Positions 21,986-34,004 are shown, counted from the stretch's first letter. The stretch: DNA of 64,000 bases from Cherax quadricarinatus (GCF_038502225.1 NC_091391.1:7444213-7508212); one strand, 5' to 3'. Notes: a model not told the origin generated them from the letters alone. Numbers and translations: made by a program.

Positions 21986-23224
21986 TACCCGGGGCACCGG
22001 GCGGGTACACACGGGTATCTTGCTGTATGATGTATTATACAATAAATACACTAGCAAGTGGACTAGCTAGTGTATTATAACGTGTATAAGAAGGACGGGA
22101 ACCGGTTGTTATAACCAAGTGTCCGTTATATATAGTGAAATGCGTGTTAATGGAGTGATATTTACCCGGTGTCTGGTAAGTGTATTGTGGCAGGTGTATA
22201 TATGGTGTATATACATTATTGTGGGTGTATATACACTGCTAATGTGTATATCTCCGTGTATATACATCAGGAGTTTATATTAATGTTTATATAAGATATA
22301 TATTAACTGGTGGTTAAGAGGCGACAGCCAGCCTTAACGACCCCTGGATAGTTGGTACGCTTTTAACACCAATTATCCGATATATATACTGAACACGACG
22401 TAGTACATAGGAGTACATGTAAGTACACATTAGTACACTGGAGTACAAGGTAGTACACTGGAGTACAAGCAGAAAATTAGACAGAAAACGGCATGTGGGT
22501 CGCCATTAGGGTCACTACAGGGTGGGTCAGAAAGTTTGTCCTGATTATAAAGTCGTATATATCAGTATCTGGTCTATCGTTGTCAACCACCCTGTATATC
22601 TATCCTCTGTGTCTATCTATCTATCTGTTTTTAACGATTTTTGGGTTATATTATATCGGTGTATAGAGGTAAATGAGGCAGACATGACTGTCCTAAATTA
22701 TGTTATTTGGGCAATATTGTATATTTTTTTTGCATTTTAAGTGTGATAGAGGCAGGAGTAGGCTTTTTTATATAGGCCTATATATGGAAAATATCCTAAT
22801 CGCTTTAATTCACTCATGAAATGCCAAAAATCATCGTATTTGGGCCAGAATTTTCGATTTCTGGGATTTTTTTTGACACCCGGTATAATTTTTCAAACAT
22901 TATTTGCAGATTTTTTTTTCAATTATGAAATCAATTTATATTGTTAAAAAAGTCACTGACTTACTTTTGACAGTTTTAAAAAAATAGGACCCTAAACTAG
23001 CGATGATAATGGCTAGTTTATATCCCTGCGGATTTAGCGCTTTCCATTCGTAATGATAGTGATAATTGATGATAATATTATTGGGGTGACGTAAGGATTT
23101 GCGTCAATAACGTAGTGCTTGTGAAACGTCGGCTTACAACAACCAAGGCGCCCGGGATCAATCCCGGGCACGGGGCCCACCAGTGAGCCACAGGTTGTTG
23201 GGGTTTATGGGGCCACTGACAAGT
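21986..23224. other. Interval with dispersed fragments, no gene
   Basis: GGTTAAGAGGCGACAGCCAG and GACCCCTGGATAGTTGGTAC (22311-22360) resemble a decapod interspersed repeat I recall. TAGTACACTGGAGTACAAG repeats at 22430-22470. The 72-residue frame at 22522 has no recognisable domain. Confidence 0.4.
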
Positions 23225-23898
23225 CCCGGTTGCCTAGAGGGTTACCCCGGTGGCCTGGAGGGTGGCCCCGGTGGCCTGGGGTGGCCCCGGTGGTCTGGGG
23301 TGGCCCCGGTGGTCTGGGGTGGCCCCGGTGGTCTGGGGTGGCCCCGGTGGTCTGGGGTGGCCCCGGTGGTTTGGGGGTGGTCCCAGTGGCCTGGAGGGGG
23401 GCCCCGGTGGTCTGAGGGGGGCCCCGGTGGTCTGGGGGTGGCCCCGGTGGCCTAGAGGGTTACCCCGGTAGCCTGGAGGGTGGCCCCGGTGGTCTGGGGT
23501 GGCCCCGGTGATGTGGGGTGGTCCCGGTGATCTGGGGTGGCCCCGGTGGTCTGGGGGTGGTCCCAGTGGCCTGGAGGGGGGCCCCGGTGGTCTGGGGGTG
23601 GCCCCGGTGGCCTAGAGGGTTACCCCAGTGGTCTGGGGGTGGCCCCAGTGGCCTGGAGGGTGGCCCCAGTGGCCTGGAGGGTGGCCCCGGTGGTCTGGGG
23701 GTGGTCCCGGTGGCCTCGTGGGGGGGGTCCCGGTGGTCTGGAGGATGGCCCCAGTGGCCTGGAGGGGGGTCCCGGTGGCCTGGAGGTGGATCCCGGTGGC
23801 CTGGAGGGGGGTCCCGGTGGCCTGGAGGATGGCCCCGGTGGCCTGGAGGGTGGCCCCGGTGGCCTGGAGGATGGCCCCGGTGGCCTGTAGGGGGGTCC
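23225..23898. repeat. GC-rich ~20-bp array abutting a SINE head
   Basis: Units such as GGTGGTCTGGGGTGGCCCC and GGTGGCCTGGAGGGTGGCCC (19-21 bp), about 33 copies. The last units pass directly into GGTGGCCTGGTGGCTAAAGC, the tRNA-like head of the SINE at 23897. Gly/Pro-rich frames are artefacts. Confidence 0.9.
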
Positions 23899-24183
23899 CG
23901 GTGGCCTGGTGGCTAAAGCTCTCACTTCACACTCTGCAGCCCCGGGTTCGATTCCCGGCGGGGTAGAAACATTTCGACGCGTTTCCTTACACCTGTTGTC
24001 CTGTTCACCTAGCAGCAAATAGGTACCTGGGTGTTAGTGGACTGGTGTGGGTAGCATCCTGGGGGACAAGATTGAGGACCACAATGGAAATAAGTTAGAC
24101 AGTCCTCGATGACGCACTGACTTTCTTGGGTTATCCTGGGTGGCTAACCCTCCGGGGTTAAAAATCCGAACGAAATCTTATCT
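23897..24183 (+). mobile_element. tRNA-derived SINE
   Basis: The head carries an A-box-like TGGCTAAAGCT (23910-23920) and a B-box GGTTCGATTCC (23945-23955), the internal RNA polymerase III promoter of tRNA genes. The body follows with GTACCTGGGTGTTAGTGGAC, GCATCCTGGGGGACAAGATT and GGTTATCCTGGGTGGCTAAC, ending GAACGAAATCTTATCTGA. Its body contains the 32-bp sequence that is amplified at 16672 and 60172. It encodes no protein. Confidence 0.85.
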
Positions 24184-24309
24184 GATGCGCCCTGAAGCCG
24201 GCCAGAATGAGCAGGTATAGGTCAAGATCTCCTGACGGTCCGGAGGGTCGAACCCTCACAAGTGAGAAGGAGAGGTAAAGATTGCAACCCAAGAGTGGTA
24301 ACGTTGGTA

Positions 24310-27300
24310 CCACAGTAGGAAGTGTTCCACTGTCTGTCTGTGAGGAACACCACAGTAGGAAGTGTTCCACTGTCTGTCTGTGAGGAACACCACAGTAGGA
24401 AGTGTTCCACTGTCTCTGGCTGTGAGGAACACCACAGTAGGAAGTGTTCCACTGTCTGTCTGTGAGGAACACCACAGTAGGAAGTGTTCCACTGTCTCTG
24501 TCTGTGAGGAACACCACAGTAGGAAGTGTTCCACTGTCTGTGAGGAACACCACAGTAGGAAGTGTTCCACTGTCTCTGTCTGTGAGGAACACCACAGTAG
24601 GAAGTGTTCCACTGTCTCTGTCTGTGAGGAACACCACAGTAGGAAGTGTTCCACTGTCTGTGAGGAACACCACAGTAGGAAGTGTTCCACTGTCTCTGTC
24701 TGTGAGGTACACCACAGTAGGAAGTGTTCCACTGGCTGTGAGGAACACCACAGTAGGAAGTGTTCCACTGTCTCTGTCTGTGAGGAACACCACAGTAGGA
24801 AGTGTTCCACTGTCTCTGTCTGTGAGGAACACCACAGTAGGAAGTGTTCCACTGTCTCTGTCTGTGAGGTACACCACAGTAGGAAGTGTTCCACTGTCTG
24901 TGAGGAACACCACAGTAGGAAGTGTTCCACTGTCTCTGTCTGTGAGGAACACCACAGTAGGAAGTGTTCCACTGTCTCTGTCTGTGAGGAACACCACAGT
25001 AGGAAGTGTTCCACTGTCTCTGTCTGTGAGGAACACCACAGTAGGAAGTGTTCCACTGTCTCTGTGAGGAACACCACAGTAGGAAGTGTTCCACTGTCTG
25101 TGAGGTACACCACAGTAGGAAGTGTTCCACTGTCTCTGTGAGGAACACCACAGTAGGAAGTGTTCCACTGTCTCTGTCTGTGAGGAACACCACAGTAGGA
25201 AGTGTTCCACTGTCTCTGTGAGGAACACCACAGTAGGAAGTGTTCCACTGTCTGTGAGGTACACCACAGTAGGAAGTGTTCCACTGTCTCTGTGAGGAAC
25301 ACCACAGTAGGAAGTGTTCCACTGTCTCTGTGAGGAACACCACAATAGGAAGTGTTCCACTGTCTCTGTGAGGAACACCACAGTAGGAAGTGTTCCACTG
25401 TCTCTGTGAGGAACACCACAATAGGAAGTGTTCCACTGTCTCTGTGAGGAACACCACAGTAGGAAGTGTTCCACTGTCTCTGTGAGGAACACCACAGTAG
25501 GAAGTGTTCCACTGTCTCTGGCTGTGAGGTACACCACAGTAGGAAGTGTTCCACTGTCTCTGTGAGGAACACCACAATAGGAAGTGTTCCACTGTCTCTG
25601 TGAGGAACACCACAGTAGGAAGTGTTCCACTGTCTCTGTGAGGAACACCACAGTAGGAAGTGTTCCACTGTCTCTGGCTGTGAGGTACACCACAGTAGGA
25701 AGTGTTCCACTGTCTCTGTGAGGAACACCACAGTAGGAAGTGTTCCACTGTCTCTGTGAGGAACACCACAGTAGGAAGTGTTCCACTGTCTCTGTGAGGA
25801 ACACCACAGTAGGAAGTGTTCCACTGTCTCTGGCTGTGAGGTACACCACAGTAGGAAGTGTTCCACTGTCTCTGTGAGGAACACCACAGTAGGAAGTGTT
25901 CCACTGTCTCTGTGAGGAACACCACAGTAGGAAGTGTTCCACTGTCTCTGTGAGGAACACCACAGTAGGAAGTGTTCCACTGTCTCTGTGAGGAACACCA
26001 CAGTAGGAAGTGTTCCACTGTCTCTGTGAGGAACACCACAGTAGGAAGTGTTCCACTGTCTCTGTGAGGAACACCACAGTAGGAAGTGTTCCACTGTCTC
26101 TGTGAGGAACACCACAATAGGAAGTGTTCCACTGTCTCTGTGAGGAACACCACAGTAGGAAGTGTTCCACTGTCTCTGTGAGGAACACCACAGTAGGAAG
26201 TGTTCCACTGTCTCTGGCTGTGAGGTACACCACAGTAGGAAGTGTTCCACTGTCTCTGTGAGGTACACCACAGTAGGAAGTGTTCCACTGTCTCTGTGAG
26301 GAACACCACAGTAGGAAGTGTTCCACTGTCTCTGTGAGGAACACCACAGTAGGAAGTGTTCCACTGTCTCTGTGAGGAACACCACAGTAGGAAGTGTTCC
26401 ACTGTCTCTGGCTGTGAGGTACACCACAGTAGGAAGTGTTCCACTGTCTCTGTGAGGAACACCACAGTAGGAAGTGTTCCACTGTCTCTGTGAGGAACAC
26501 CACAGTAGGAAGTGTTCCACTGTCTCTGGCTGTGAGGAACACCACAGTAGGAAGTGTTCCACTGTCTCTGTGAGGTACACCACAGTAGGAAGTGTTCCAC
26601 TGTCTCTGGCTGTGAGGTACACCACAGTAGGAAGTGTTCCACTGTCTCTGTGAGGAACACCACAGTAGGAAGTGTTCCACTGTCTCTGTGAGGAACACCA
26701 CAGTAGGAAGTGTTCCACTGTCTCTGTCTGTGAGGAACACCACAGTAGGAAGTGTTCCACTGTCTCTGTCTGTGAGGAACACCACAATAGGAAGTGTTCC
26801 ACTGTCTCTGTGAGGTACACCACAGTAGGAAGTGTTCCACTGTCTCTGTGAGGTACACCACAGTAGGAAGTGTTCCACTGTCTGTGAGGAACACCACAGT
26901 AGGAAGTGTTCCACTGTCTCTGTGAGGTACACCACAGTAGGAAGTGTTCCACTGTCTCTGTGAGGTACACCACAGTAGGAAGTGTTCCACTGTCTGTGAG
27001 GTACACCACAGTAGGAAGTGTTCCACTGTCTCTGTGAGGTACACCACAGTAGGAAGTGTTCCACTGTCTCTGTGAGGTACACCACAGTAGGAAGTGTTCT
27101 ACTGTCTGTGAGGTACACCACAGTAGGAAGTGTTCCACTGTCTGTGAGGTACACCACAGTAGGAAGTGTTCCACTGTCTGTGAGGTACACCACAGTAGGA
27201 AGTGTTCCACTGTCTCTGTGAGGTACACCACAGTAGGAAGTGTTCCACTGTCTCTGTGAGGTACACCACAGTAGGAAGTGTTCCACTGTCTGTGAGGTAC

Positions 27301-30300
27301 ACCACAGTAGGAAGTGTTCCACTGTCTCTGTGAGGTACACCACAGTAGGAAGTGTTCTACTGTCTGTGAGGTACACCACAGTAGGAAGTGTTCCACTGTC
27401 TGTGAGGTACACCACAGTAGGAAGTGTTCCACTGTCTGTGAGGTACACCACAGTAGGAAGTGTTCCACTGTCTCTGTGAGGTACACCACAGTAGGAAGTG
27501 TTCCACTGTCTCTGTGAGGTACACCACAGTAGGAAGTGTTCCACTGTCTGTGAGGTACACCACAGTAGGAAGTGTTCCACTGTCTCTGTGAGGTACACCA
27601 CAGTAGGAAGTGTTCTACTGTCTGTGAGGTACACCACAGTAGGAAGTGTTCCACTGTCTGTGAGGTACACCACAGTAGGAAGTGTTCCACTGTCTGTGAG
27701 GTACACCACAGTAGGAAGTGTTCCACTGTCTCTGTGAGGTACACCACAGTAGGAAGTGTTCCACTGTCTCTGTGAGGTACACCACAGTAGGAAGTGTTCC
27801 ACTGTCTGTGAGGTACACCACAGTAGGAAGTGTTCCACTGTCTGTGAGGTACACCACAGTAGGAAGTGTTCTACTGTCTGTGAGGTACACCACAGTAGGA
27901 AGTGTTCCACTGTCTCTGTGAGGTACACCACAGTAGGAAGTGTTCTACTGTCTGTGAGGTACACCACAGTAGGAAGTGTTCCACTGTCTCTGTGAGGTAC
28001 ACCACAGTAGGAAGTGTTCTACTGTCTGTGAGGTACACCACAGTAGGAAGTGTTCCACTGTCTGTGAGGTACACCACAGTAGGAAGTGTTCCACTGTCTG
28101 TGAGGTACACCACAGTAGGAAGTGTTCCACTGTCTCTGTGAGGTACACCACAGTAGGAAGTGTTCCACTGTCTCTGTGAGGTACACCACAGTAGGAAGTG
28201 TTCCACTGTCTCTGTGAGGAACACCACAGTAGGAAGTGTTCCACTGTCTCTGTGAGGTACACCACAGTAGGAAGTGTTCCACTGTCTGTGAGGAACACCA
28301 CAGTAGGAAGTGTTCCACTGTCTGTGAGGAACACCACAGTAGGAAGTGTTCCACTGTCTCTGTGAGGAACACCACAGTAGGAAGTGTTCCACTGTCTCTG
28401 TGAGGAACACCACAGTAGGAAGTGTTCCACTGTCTCTGTGAGGTACACCACAGTAGGAAGTGTTCCACTGTCTCTGTGAGGTACACCACAGTAGGAAGTG
28501 TTCCACTGTCTGTGAGGAACACCACAGTAGGAAGTGTTCCACTGTCTCTGTGAGGTACACCACAGTAGGAAGTGTTCCACTGGCTGTGAGGTACACCACA
28601 GTAGGAAGTGTTCCACTGTCTCTGTGAGGAACACCACAGTAGGAAGTGTTCCACTGTCTCTGTGAGGTACACCACAGTAGGAAGTGTTCCACTGTCTCTG
28701 TCTGTGAGGTACACCACAGTAGGAAGTGTTCCACTGTCTCTGGCTGTGAGGGACACCACAGTAGGAAGTGTTCCACTGTCTCTGGCTGTGAGGTACACCA
28801 CAGTAGGAAGTGTTCCACTGTCTCTGGCTGTGAGGTACACCACAGTAGGAAGTGTTCCACTGTCTCTGGCTGTGAGGTACACCACAGTAGGAAGTGTTCC
28901 ACTGTCTCTGGCTGTGAGGTACACCACAGTAGGAAGTGTTCCACTGTCTCTGTCTGTGAGGTACACCACAGTAGGAAGTGTTCCACTGTCTCTGGCTGTG
29001 AGGGACACCACAGTAGGAAGTGTTCCACTGTCTCTGGCTGTGAGGTACACCACAGTAGGAAGTGTTCCACTGTCTCTGTCTGTGAGGTACACCACAGTAG
29101 GAAGTGTTCCACTGTCTCTGTGAGGAACACCACAGTAGGAAGTGTTCCACTGTCTCTGGCTGTGAGGAACGCCACAGTAGGAAGTGTTCCACTGTCTCTG
29201 GCTGTGAGGAACATCACAGTAGGAGGTGCTCCACTGTCTCTGGCTGTGAGGAACACCACAGTAGGAATTGTTGCACTGTCTGTCTGTGAGGAACACCACA
29301 GTAGGAAGTGTTCCACTGTCTCTGTCTGTGAAGTACACCACAGTAGGAAGTGTTCCACTGTCTCTGGCTGTGAGGTACACCACAGTAGGAAGTGTTCCAC
29401 TGTCTCTGGCTGTGAGGTACACCACAGTAGGAAGTGTTCCACTGTCTCTGGCTGTGAGGAACACCACAGTAGGAAGTGTTCCACCGTCTCTGGCTGTGAG
29501 GAACACCACAGTAGGAAGTGTTCCACCGTCTCTGGCTGTGAGGAACACCACAGTAGGAAGTGTTCCACTGTCTCTGGCTGTGAGGAACACCACAGTAGGA
29601 AGTGTTCCACCGTCTCTGGCTGTGAGGAACACCACAGTAGGAAGTGTTCCACTGTCTCTGGCTGTGAGGAACACCACAGTAGGAAGTGTTCCACTGTCTC
29701 TGGCTGTGAGGTACACCACAGTAGGAAGTGTTCCACTGTCTCTGGCTGTGAGGTACACCACAGTAGGAAGTGTTCCACCGTCTCGGGCTATGAGGGACAC
29801 CACAGTAGGAAGTGTTCCACCGTCTCGGGCTATGAGGGACACCACAGTAGGAAGTGTTCCACCGTCTCTGGCTATGAGGGACACCACAGTAGGAAGTGTT
29901 CCACCGTCTCTGGCTGTGAGGAACACCACAGTAGGAAGTGTTCCACTGTCTCTGGCTGTGAGGTACACCACAGTAGGAAGTGTTCCACCGTCTCGGGCTA
30001 TGAGGGACACCACAGTAGGAAGTGTTCCACCGTCTCTGGCTATGAGGGACACCACAGTAGGAAGTGTTCCACCGTCTCGGGCTATGAGGGACACCACAGT
30101 AGGAAGTGTTCCACCGTCTCGGGCTATGAGGGACACCACAGTAGGAAGTGTTCCACCGTCTCTGGCTATGAGGGACACCACAGTAGGAAGTGTTCCACCG
30201 TCTCGGGCTATGAGGGACACCACAGTAGGAAGTGTTCCACCGTCTCGGGCTATGAGGGACACCACAGTAGGAAGTGTTCCACCGTCTCTGGCTATGAGGG

Positions 30301-30304
30301 ACAC
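24310..30304 (-). repeat. 36-42 bp satellite grown from LINE coding sequence
   Basis: About 155 units contain CACCACAGTAGGAAGTGTTC followed by CACTGTCTCTGTGAGG. Lengths are 36, 38, 40 or 42 bp, depending on 2- and 4-bp indels in TGTCTCTGTCTGTG. Read on the minus strand, the 42-bp form encodes PETVEHFLLWCPS and a stop. Units nearest the LINE RNase H (29760-30300, CGTCTCGGGCTATGAGGGAC) look ancestral. Farther left come GGCTGTGAGG, then GAGGTAC, then GAGGAAC types. Minus-strand frames up to 1,269 residues are artefacts. Confidence 0.93.
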
Positions 30305-30760
30305 CACGGGCAGTACGGAGAGTCCGTCATTCGAAGGCGGTGCAGATGAGCTGCCAGTCGTGAGTGCCCAACCCGGAGGCGAGTCAGTGCAACATCCACC
30401 CAGCCCAAGGTCAGTGGCCATTGAAAGATCGGAGAGACCTCAATGCCGAAGAAGAGAGGGCGTGTACCAGGTCCTCCTGCCACAAATGGCGGATTTCCTT
30501 CCAAATAGTCCTCGTGAGATCACTACGACCTAGTGCAAGAAGGATGATGGTAGGAAGTGTGTGTGTACTAGGGAGGCCGCTCGATCCGCCACTTCATTGC
30601 CCCCGAATGCCAACATTGGCAGGTACCCACTTAAGGGAGATGGTCCACTCTGGGTACCGCAAGAAACTCAGAAGGAATGGCTTGTAAACCAAGCTGCCCC
30701 GCTCTGTGGCGTCTGTGGCCGAGAGCGTCACTTGGGGGACCTTCCCAGCCTCCCTGACGT
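30305..30760 (-). pseudogene. LINE ORF2 RNase H domain and Cys/His tail, broken
   Basis: WTISLKWVPANVGIRG (about 30595-30640) matches the conserved W-V-P-x-H-V-G-I-x-G-N block of LINE RNase H. An extra G in a run near 30600 then shifts the frame, and NEVADRAASL follows in another frame. Downstream come WKEIRHLWQEDL and then LTRLRVGHSRLAAHLHRLRM with SPYCPWCP, the C-terminal Cys-rich tail of such LINEs. In the element the product would remove RNA during target-primed reverse transcription. This copy is inactive. Confidence 0.75.
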
Positions 30761-31048
30761 GGTTTCGAATCCTGATGTCTGCGATGTTTCTCTGTATTAC
30801 TATGTATGATAACTGTAGGCTTCTAAATTTGTGTATACTTGTATCTAAATTATGCATACCTGTATCTAATTTATGTATACTTGTTGCAGGTGATGTACTG
30901 ACGTCATTGACGTGGGAGATAACACACTCCTGCCTCCCACAGTAATTGTTGGGGAGGGGAGTGGAACCTTTAGTCTCCCACAGTATATTCGGAATTAGGG
31001 ATTAGATCTCCTCCCACTACGAGAAGGTGAGTAAATTCTATAAGTTTG
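30761..31048. other. Interval with weak short repeats
   Basis: TTGTGTATACTTGTATCTAA-like phrases recur three times at 30830-30890. No gene recognised. Confidence 0.4.
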
Positions 31049-31245
31049 TGAGTGGGGAGTGTTGTGGGTGGGGAGTGCTGTGGGTGGGGGAGGGAGAGGG
31101 ATATTGTGGGGGGGGGATGCTGTAAGTGGGGGGAAGCTGTAAGTGGGGGTGTTGTGGGTGAGGGATGCTGTGGGTGGGGGATGTTGTGGGTGGGGGATGC
31201 TGTGGGGGGAGTGTTGTGGTGATGTGGGTGGGGGAGTAGCCTTGG
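31049..31245. repeat. G-rich GGGATGCTGTGGGTGGG repeats
   Basis: About nine irregular units with GGGG runs on the plus strand, a candidate G-quadruplex tract. Open frames on the minus strand are compositional. Confidence 0.8.
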
Positions 31246-31297
31246 TAGTCCACACAGACTATCCGCTAAGAACTAACTTGTCATAATTGTGACTAGA

Positions 31298-31660
31298 CCT
31301 ACCTGGAGTTCATTACCTTTGTAAATTGTGAGTTCATTACCTTTGTAAATTGTGAGTTCATTACCTTTGTAAATTGTGAGTTCATTACCTCTGTAACTTG
31401 CTCAGCTATCAAAACTTTGGAGTCCAGTCCCTGGACCAATTATGTACCTCTGTAACCTTTTGACTACCGCCCACAGGATGGGTATGGGGTGACTACCACC
31501 CACAGGATGGGTATGGGGTGACTACCGCCCACAGGATGGGTATGGGGTGACTACCGCCCACAGGATGGGTATGGGGTGACTACCGTCCACAGGATGGGTA
31601 TGGGGTGACTACCGCCCACAGGATGGGTATGGGGTGCATAATAAACATATTAAACTAACT
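31298..31660. repeat. Dispersed repeat with two separate internal expansions
   Basis: GAGTTCATTACCTTTGTAAA plus TTGT (24 bp) occurs about four times at 31310-31395. A single-copy stretch follows with CTCAGCTATCAAAACTTTGG and CCAGTCCCTGGACCAATTAT. Then a 29-bp unit, GACTACCGCCCACAGGATGG plus GTATGGGGT, occurs six times (31463-31636) and ends GCATAATAAACATATT. I recall the whole order as one interspersed decapod repeat. Confidence 0.75.
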
Positions 31661-31819
31661 AAGAACTATCTAGATTAAGAACCATCGTGTGTTATAAGAG
31701 TTACAGAAAAGCAGAAGGCTCTCTCACTCTCCTGAATACAATCTTTCAGTTGAAAAAGTTGAGATCAGAAGTGTTAATGACTGGAACAACAACAGTTCCC
31801 TCTGGACTGTTAGCTGTAT

Positions 31820-31990
31820 AATCCTCCGGGTTTAGCGCTTCCCCCTTGATTATAATAATAATCTGGACTGTTAACTAGACACACACACACACTGGTTTCG
31901 ATCCAAGTCGGACCCAAATTGTTAGTGGGTTTGAGAAGGACCTGCCTAGTATGGGCCAGTAGGCCTGCTGCAGTGCTCCTCCTTCATGTG
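31820..31990. repeat. Two short dispersed repeat fragments
   Basis: ATCCTCCGGGTTTAGCGCTT (31823) before ATAATAAT, and GTATGGGCCAGTAGGCCTGC (31951) before AGTGCTCCTCC. The second recurs in diverged form in the Penelope-like arms (57040, 61995: GGGCCAGTAGGTCTCCTGCA). Confidence 0.5.
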
Positions 31991-32105
31991 CAGGTTATTT
32001 GCATGTTGTTAATCACTTGTTCTTCCCTTAACAGGTAAGTGCGTCTTGGGATCAGCGACGTCTGGAGTATTGGTAAGTGCCCGTTTTGTATTGCAAGATG
32101 GAGCA

Positions 32106-33345
32106 GCTGTTGCTGGGTTGGTCTGGTTCAGCTGTTGCTGGGTTGGTCTGGTTCAGCTGTTGCTGGGTTGGTCTGGTTCAGCTGTTGCTGGGTTGGTCTG
32201 GTTCAGCTGTTGCTGGGTTGGTCTGGTTCAGCTGTTGCTGGGTTGGTCTGGTTCAGCTGTTGCTGAGTTGGTCTGGTTCAGCTGTTGCTGAGTTGGTCTG
32301 GTTCAGCTGTTGCTGAGTTGGTCTGGTTCAGCTGTTGCTGAGTTGGTCTGGTTCAGCTGTTGCTGAGTTGGTCTGGTTCAGCTGTTGCTGAGTTGGTCTG
32401 GTTCAGCTGTTGCTGAGTTGGTCTGGTTCAGCTGTTGCTGAGTTGGTCTGGTTCAGCTGGTGCTGAGTTGGTCTGGTTCAGCTGTTGCTGAGTTGGTCTG
32501 GTTCAGCTGTTGCCGAGTTGGTCTGGTTCAGCTGTTGCCGAGTTGGTCTGGTTCAGCTGTTGCTGAGTTGGTCTGGTTCAGCTGTTGCTGAGTTGGTCTG
32601 GTTCAGCTGTTGCTGAGTTGGTCTGGTTCAGCTGTTGCTGAGTTGGTCTGGTTCAGCTGTTGCTGAGTTGGTCTGGTTCAGCTGTTGCTGAGTTGGTCTG
32701 GTTCAGCTGTTGCTGAGTTGGTCTGGTTCAGCTGGTGCTGAGTTGGTCTGGTTCAGCTGTTGCTGAGTTGGTCTGGTTCAGCTGGTGCTGGGTTGGCCTG
32801 GTTCAGCTGTTGCTGAGTTGGTCTGGTTCAGCTGTTGCTGAGTTGGTCTGGTTCAGCTGTTGCTGAGTTGGTCTGGTTCAGCTGTTGCTGAGTTGGTCTG
32901 GTTCAGCTGTTGCTGAGTTGGTCTGGTTCAGCTGTTGCTGAGTTGGTCTGGTTCAGCTGTTGCTGAGTTGGTCTGGTTCAGCTGTTGCTGAGTTGGTCTG
33001 GTTCAGCTGTTGCTGAGTTGGTCTGGTTCAGCTGTTGCTGAGTTGGTCTGGTTCAGCTGGTGCTGAGTTGGTCTGGTTCAGCTGGTGCTGAGTTGGTCTG
33101 GTTCAGCTGGTGCTGAGTTGGTCTGGTTCAGCTGTTGCTGAGTTGGTCTGGTTCAGCTGTTGCTGAGTTGGTCTGGTTCAGCTGTTGCTGAGTTGGTCTG
33201 GTTCAGCTGTTGCTGAGTTGGTCTGGTTCAGCTGTTGCTGAGTTGGTCTGGTTCAGCTGTTGCTGAGTTGGTCTGGTTCAGCTGTTGCTGAGTTGGTCTG
33301 GTTCAGCTGTTGCTGATTTGGTCTGTTTCAGCTGTTACTGACTCG
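32106..33345. repeat. 25-bp satellite, about 50 copies
   Basis: The unit is GCTGTTGCTGAGTTGGTCTG plus GTTCA. The first six copies read GGGTTGG and the rest GAGTTGG (one GGGTTGG at about 32790). A few units read GCTGGTGCTG. The right end decays into CTGATTTGGTCTG. Confidence 0.97.
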
Positions 33346-34004
33346 GTCCGGCTTACAGCCTCTTCTAAAGACCAATATTGACATGGTCTGTCACCTGCTT
33401 ATTACTGTCATTGCCAGACTATCAGTCAAAAATTGGTCCGTGAATGCCTGACCGCTTCGTAATGCCTAACCGACATACGTAATTGCGTTCGGTCATACGA
33501 CCGAGATATTTTGCGATCTATTTCAGTTTACGTTTTGGATTTCCATTTTCTGTTTGAGAAGGAAAACTTTATGCTGTATATTTCGTCTATAACTAATGTA
33601 TTTTATAAATGGTTTTATCATTTAATAGATAATTTAAATGTAATTTAAGTTGTTTTATTATTGTTGCTGATTTTTGTATTCGGAAGTAATTATTACATAA
33701 AATCTTGTAATCTTGGGGCGAATTGTGTAATTTAAGGTAAACTAGGGTAGATGTGTGTGCGTTGATGTCCCCTTCTCTCTTAGGCCGAATTACCGACAAA
33801 ATGGTTTTTTTCAACAAGTGGCGTTGCTTCTGCTTAATAACAATGATCTGGGGAACCTGTCAGCTCACTGAATGAATGGATCAGGTTGGTATAGCCAGGG
33901 ATAGGAGCAACTTATACTCCGGAGTATAGCATTCGGAAGCACGTTTCGACTCTGCAGTCAGTTATTGTGACAACACCGTTTTCTGCAGGTCTAATACAGA
34001 GAAG
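33346..34004. other. Interval without recognised gene
   Basis: Mixed-composition sequence. The 74-residue minus-strand frame at 33593 has no recognisable domain. Confidence 0.45.

Larger units (their letters stand above)
24190..30860 (-). mobile_element. RNase H-bearing LINE end with an internal 6-kb satellite
   Basis: On the minus strand, LINE ORF2 sequence (RNase H and a Cys/His tail) runs from about 30760 to 30305. The 36-42 bp array follows. The ORF then appears to resume as LLW-YQRYHSWVAIFTSPSHL with a stop at 24256-24258. RNase H after the reverse transcriptase is typical of I/LOA/R1-type LINEs. The reverse transcriptase itself is absent (5' truncation). Frameshifts make the copy dead. 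Confidence 0.7.

Noticed and set aside
23897..23970. Functional tRNA gene
   Set aside because: A- and B-box-like motifs are present, but the sequence continues as a SINE body with no tRNA cloverleaf evident.
24158..30533. Very long open frames on both strands (up to 1,269 residues)
   Set aside because: They are the 36-42 bp array read through. Their units drift between frames, they overlap each other on both strands, and they lack any non-repeat domain apart from the LINE flanks.
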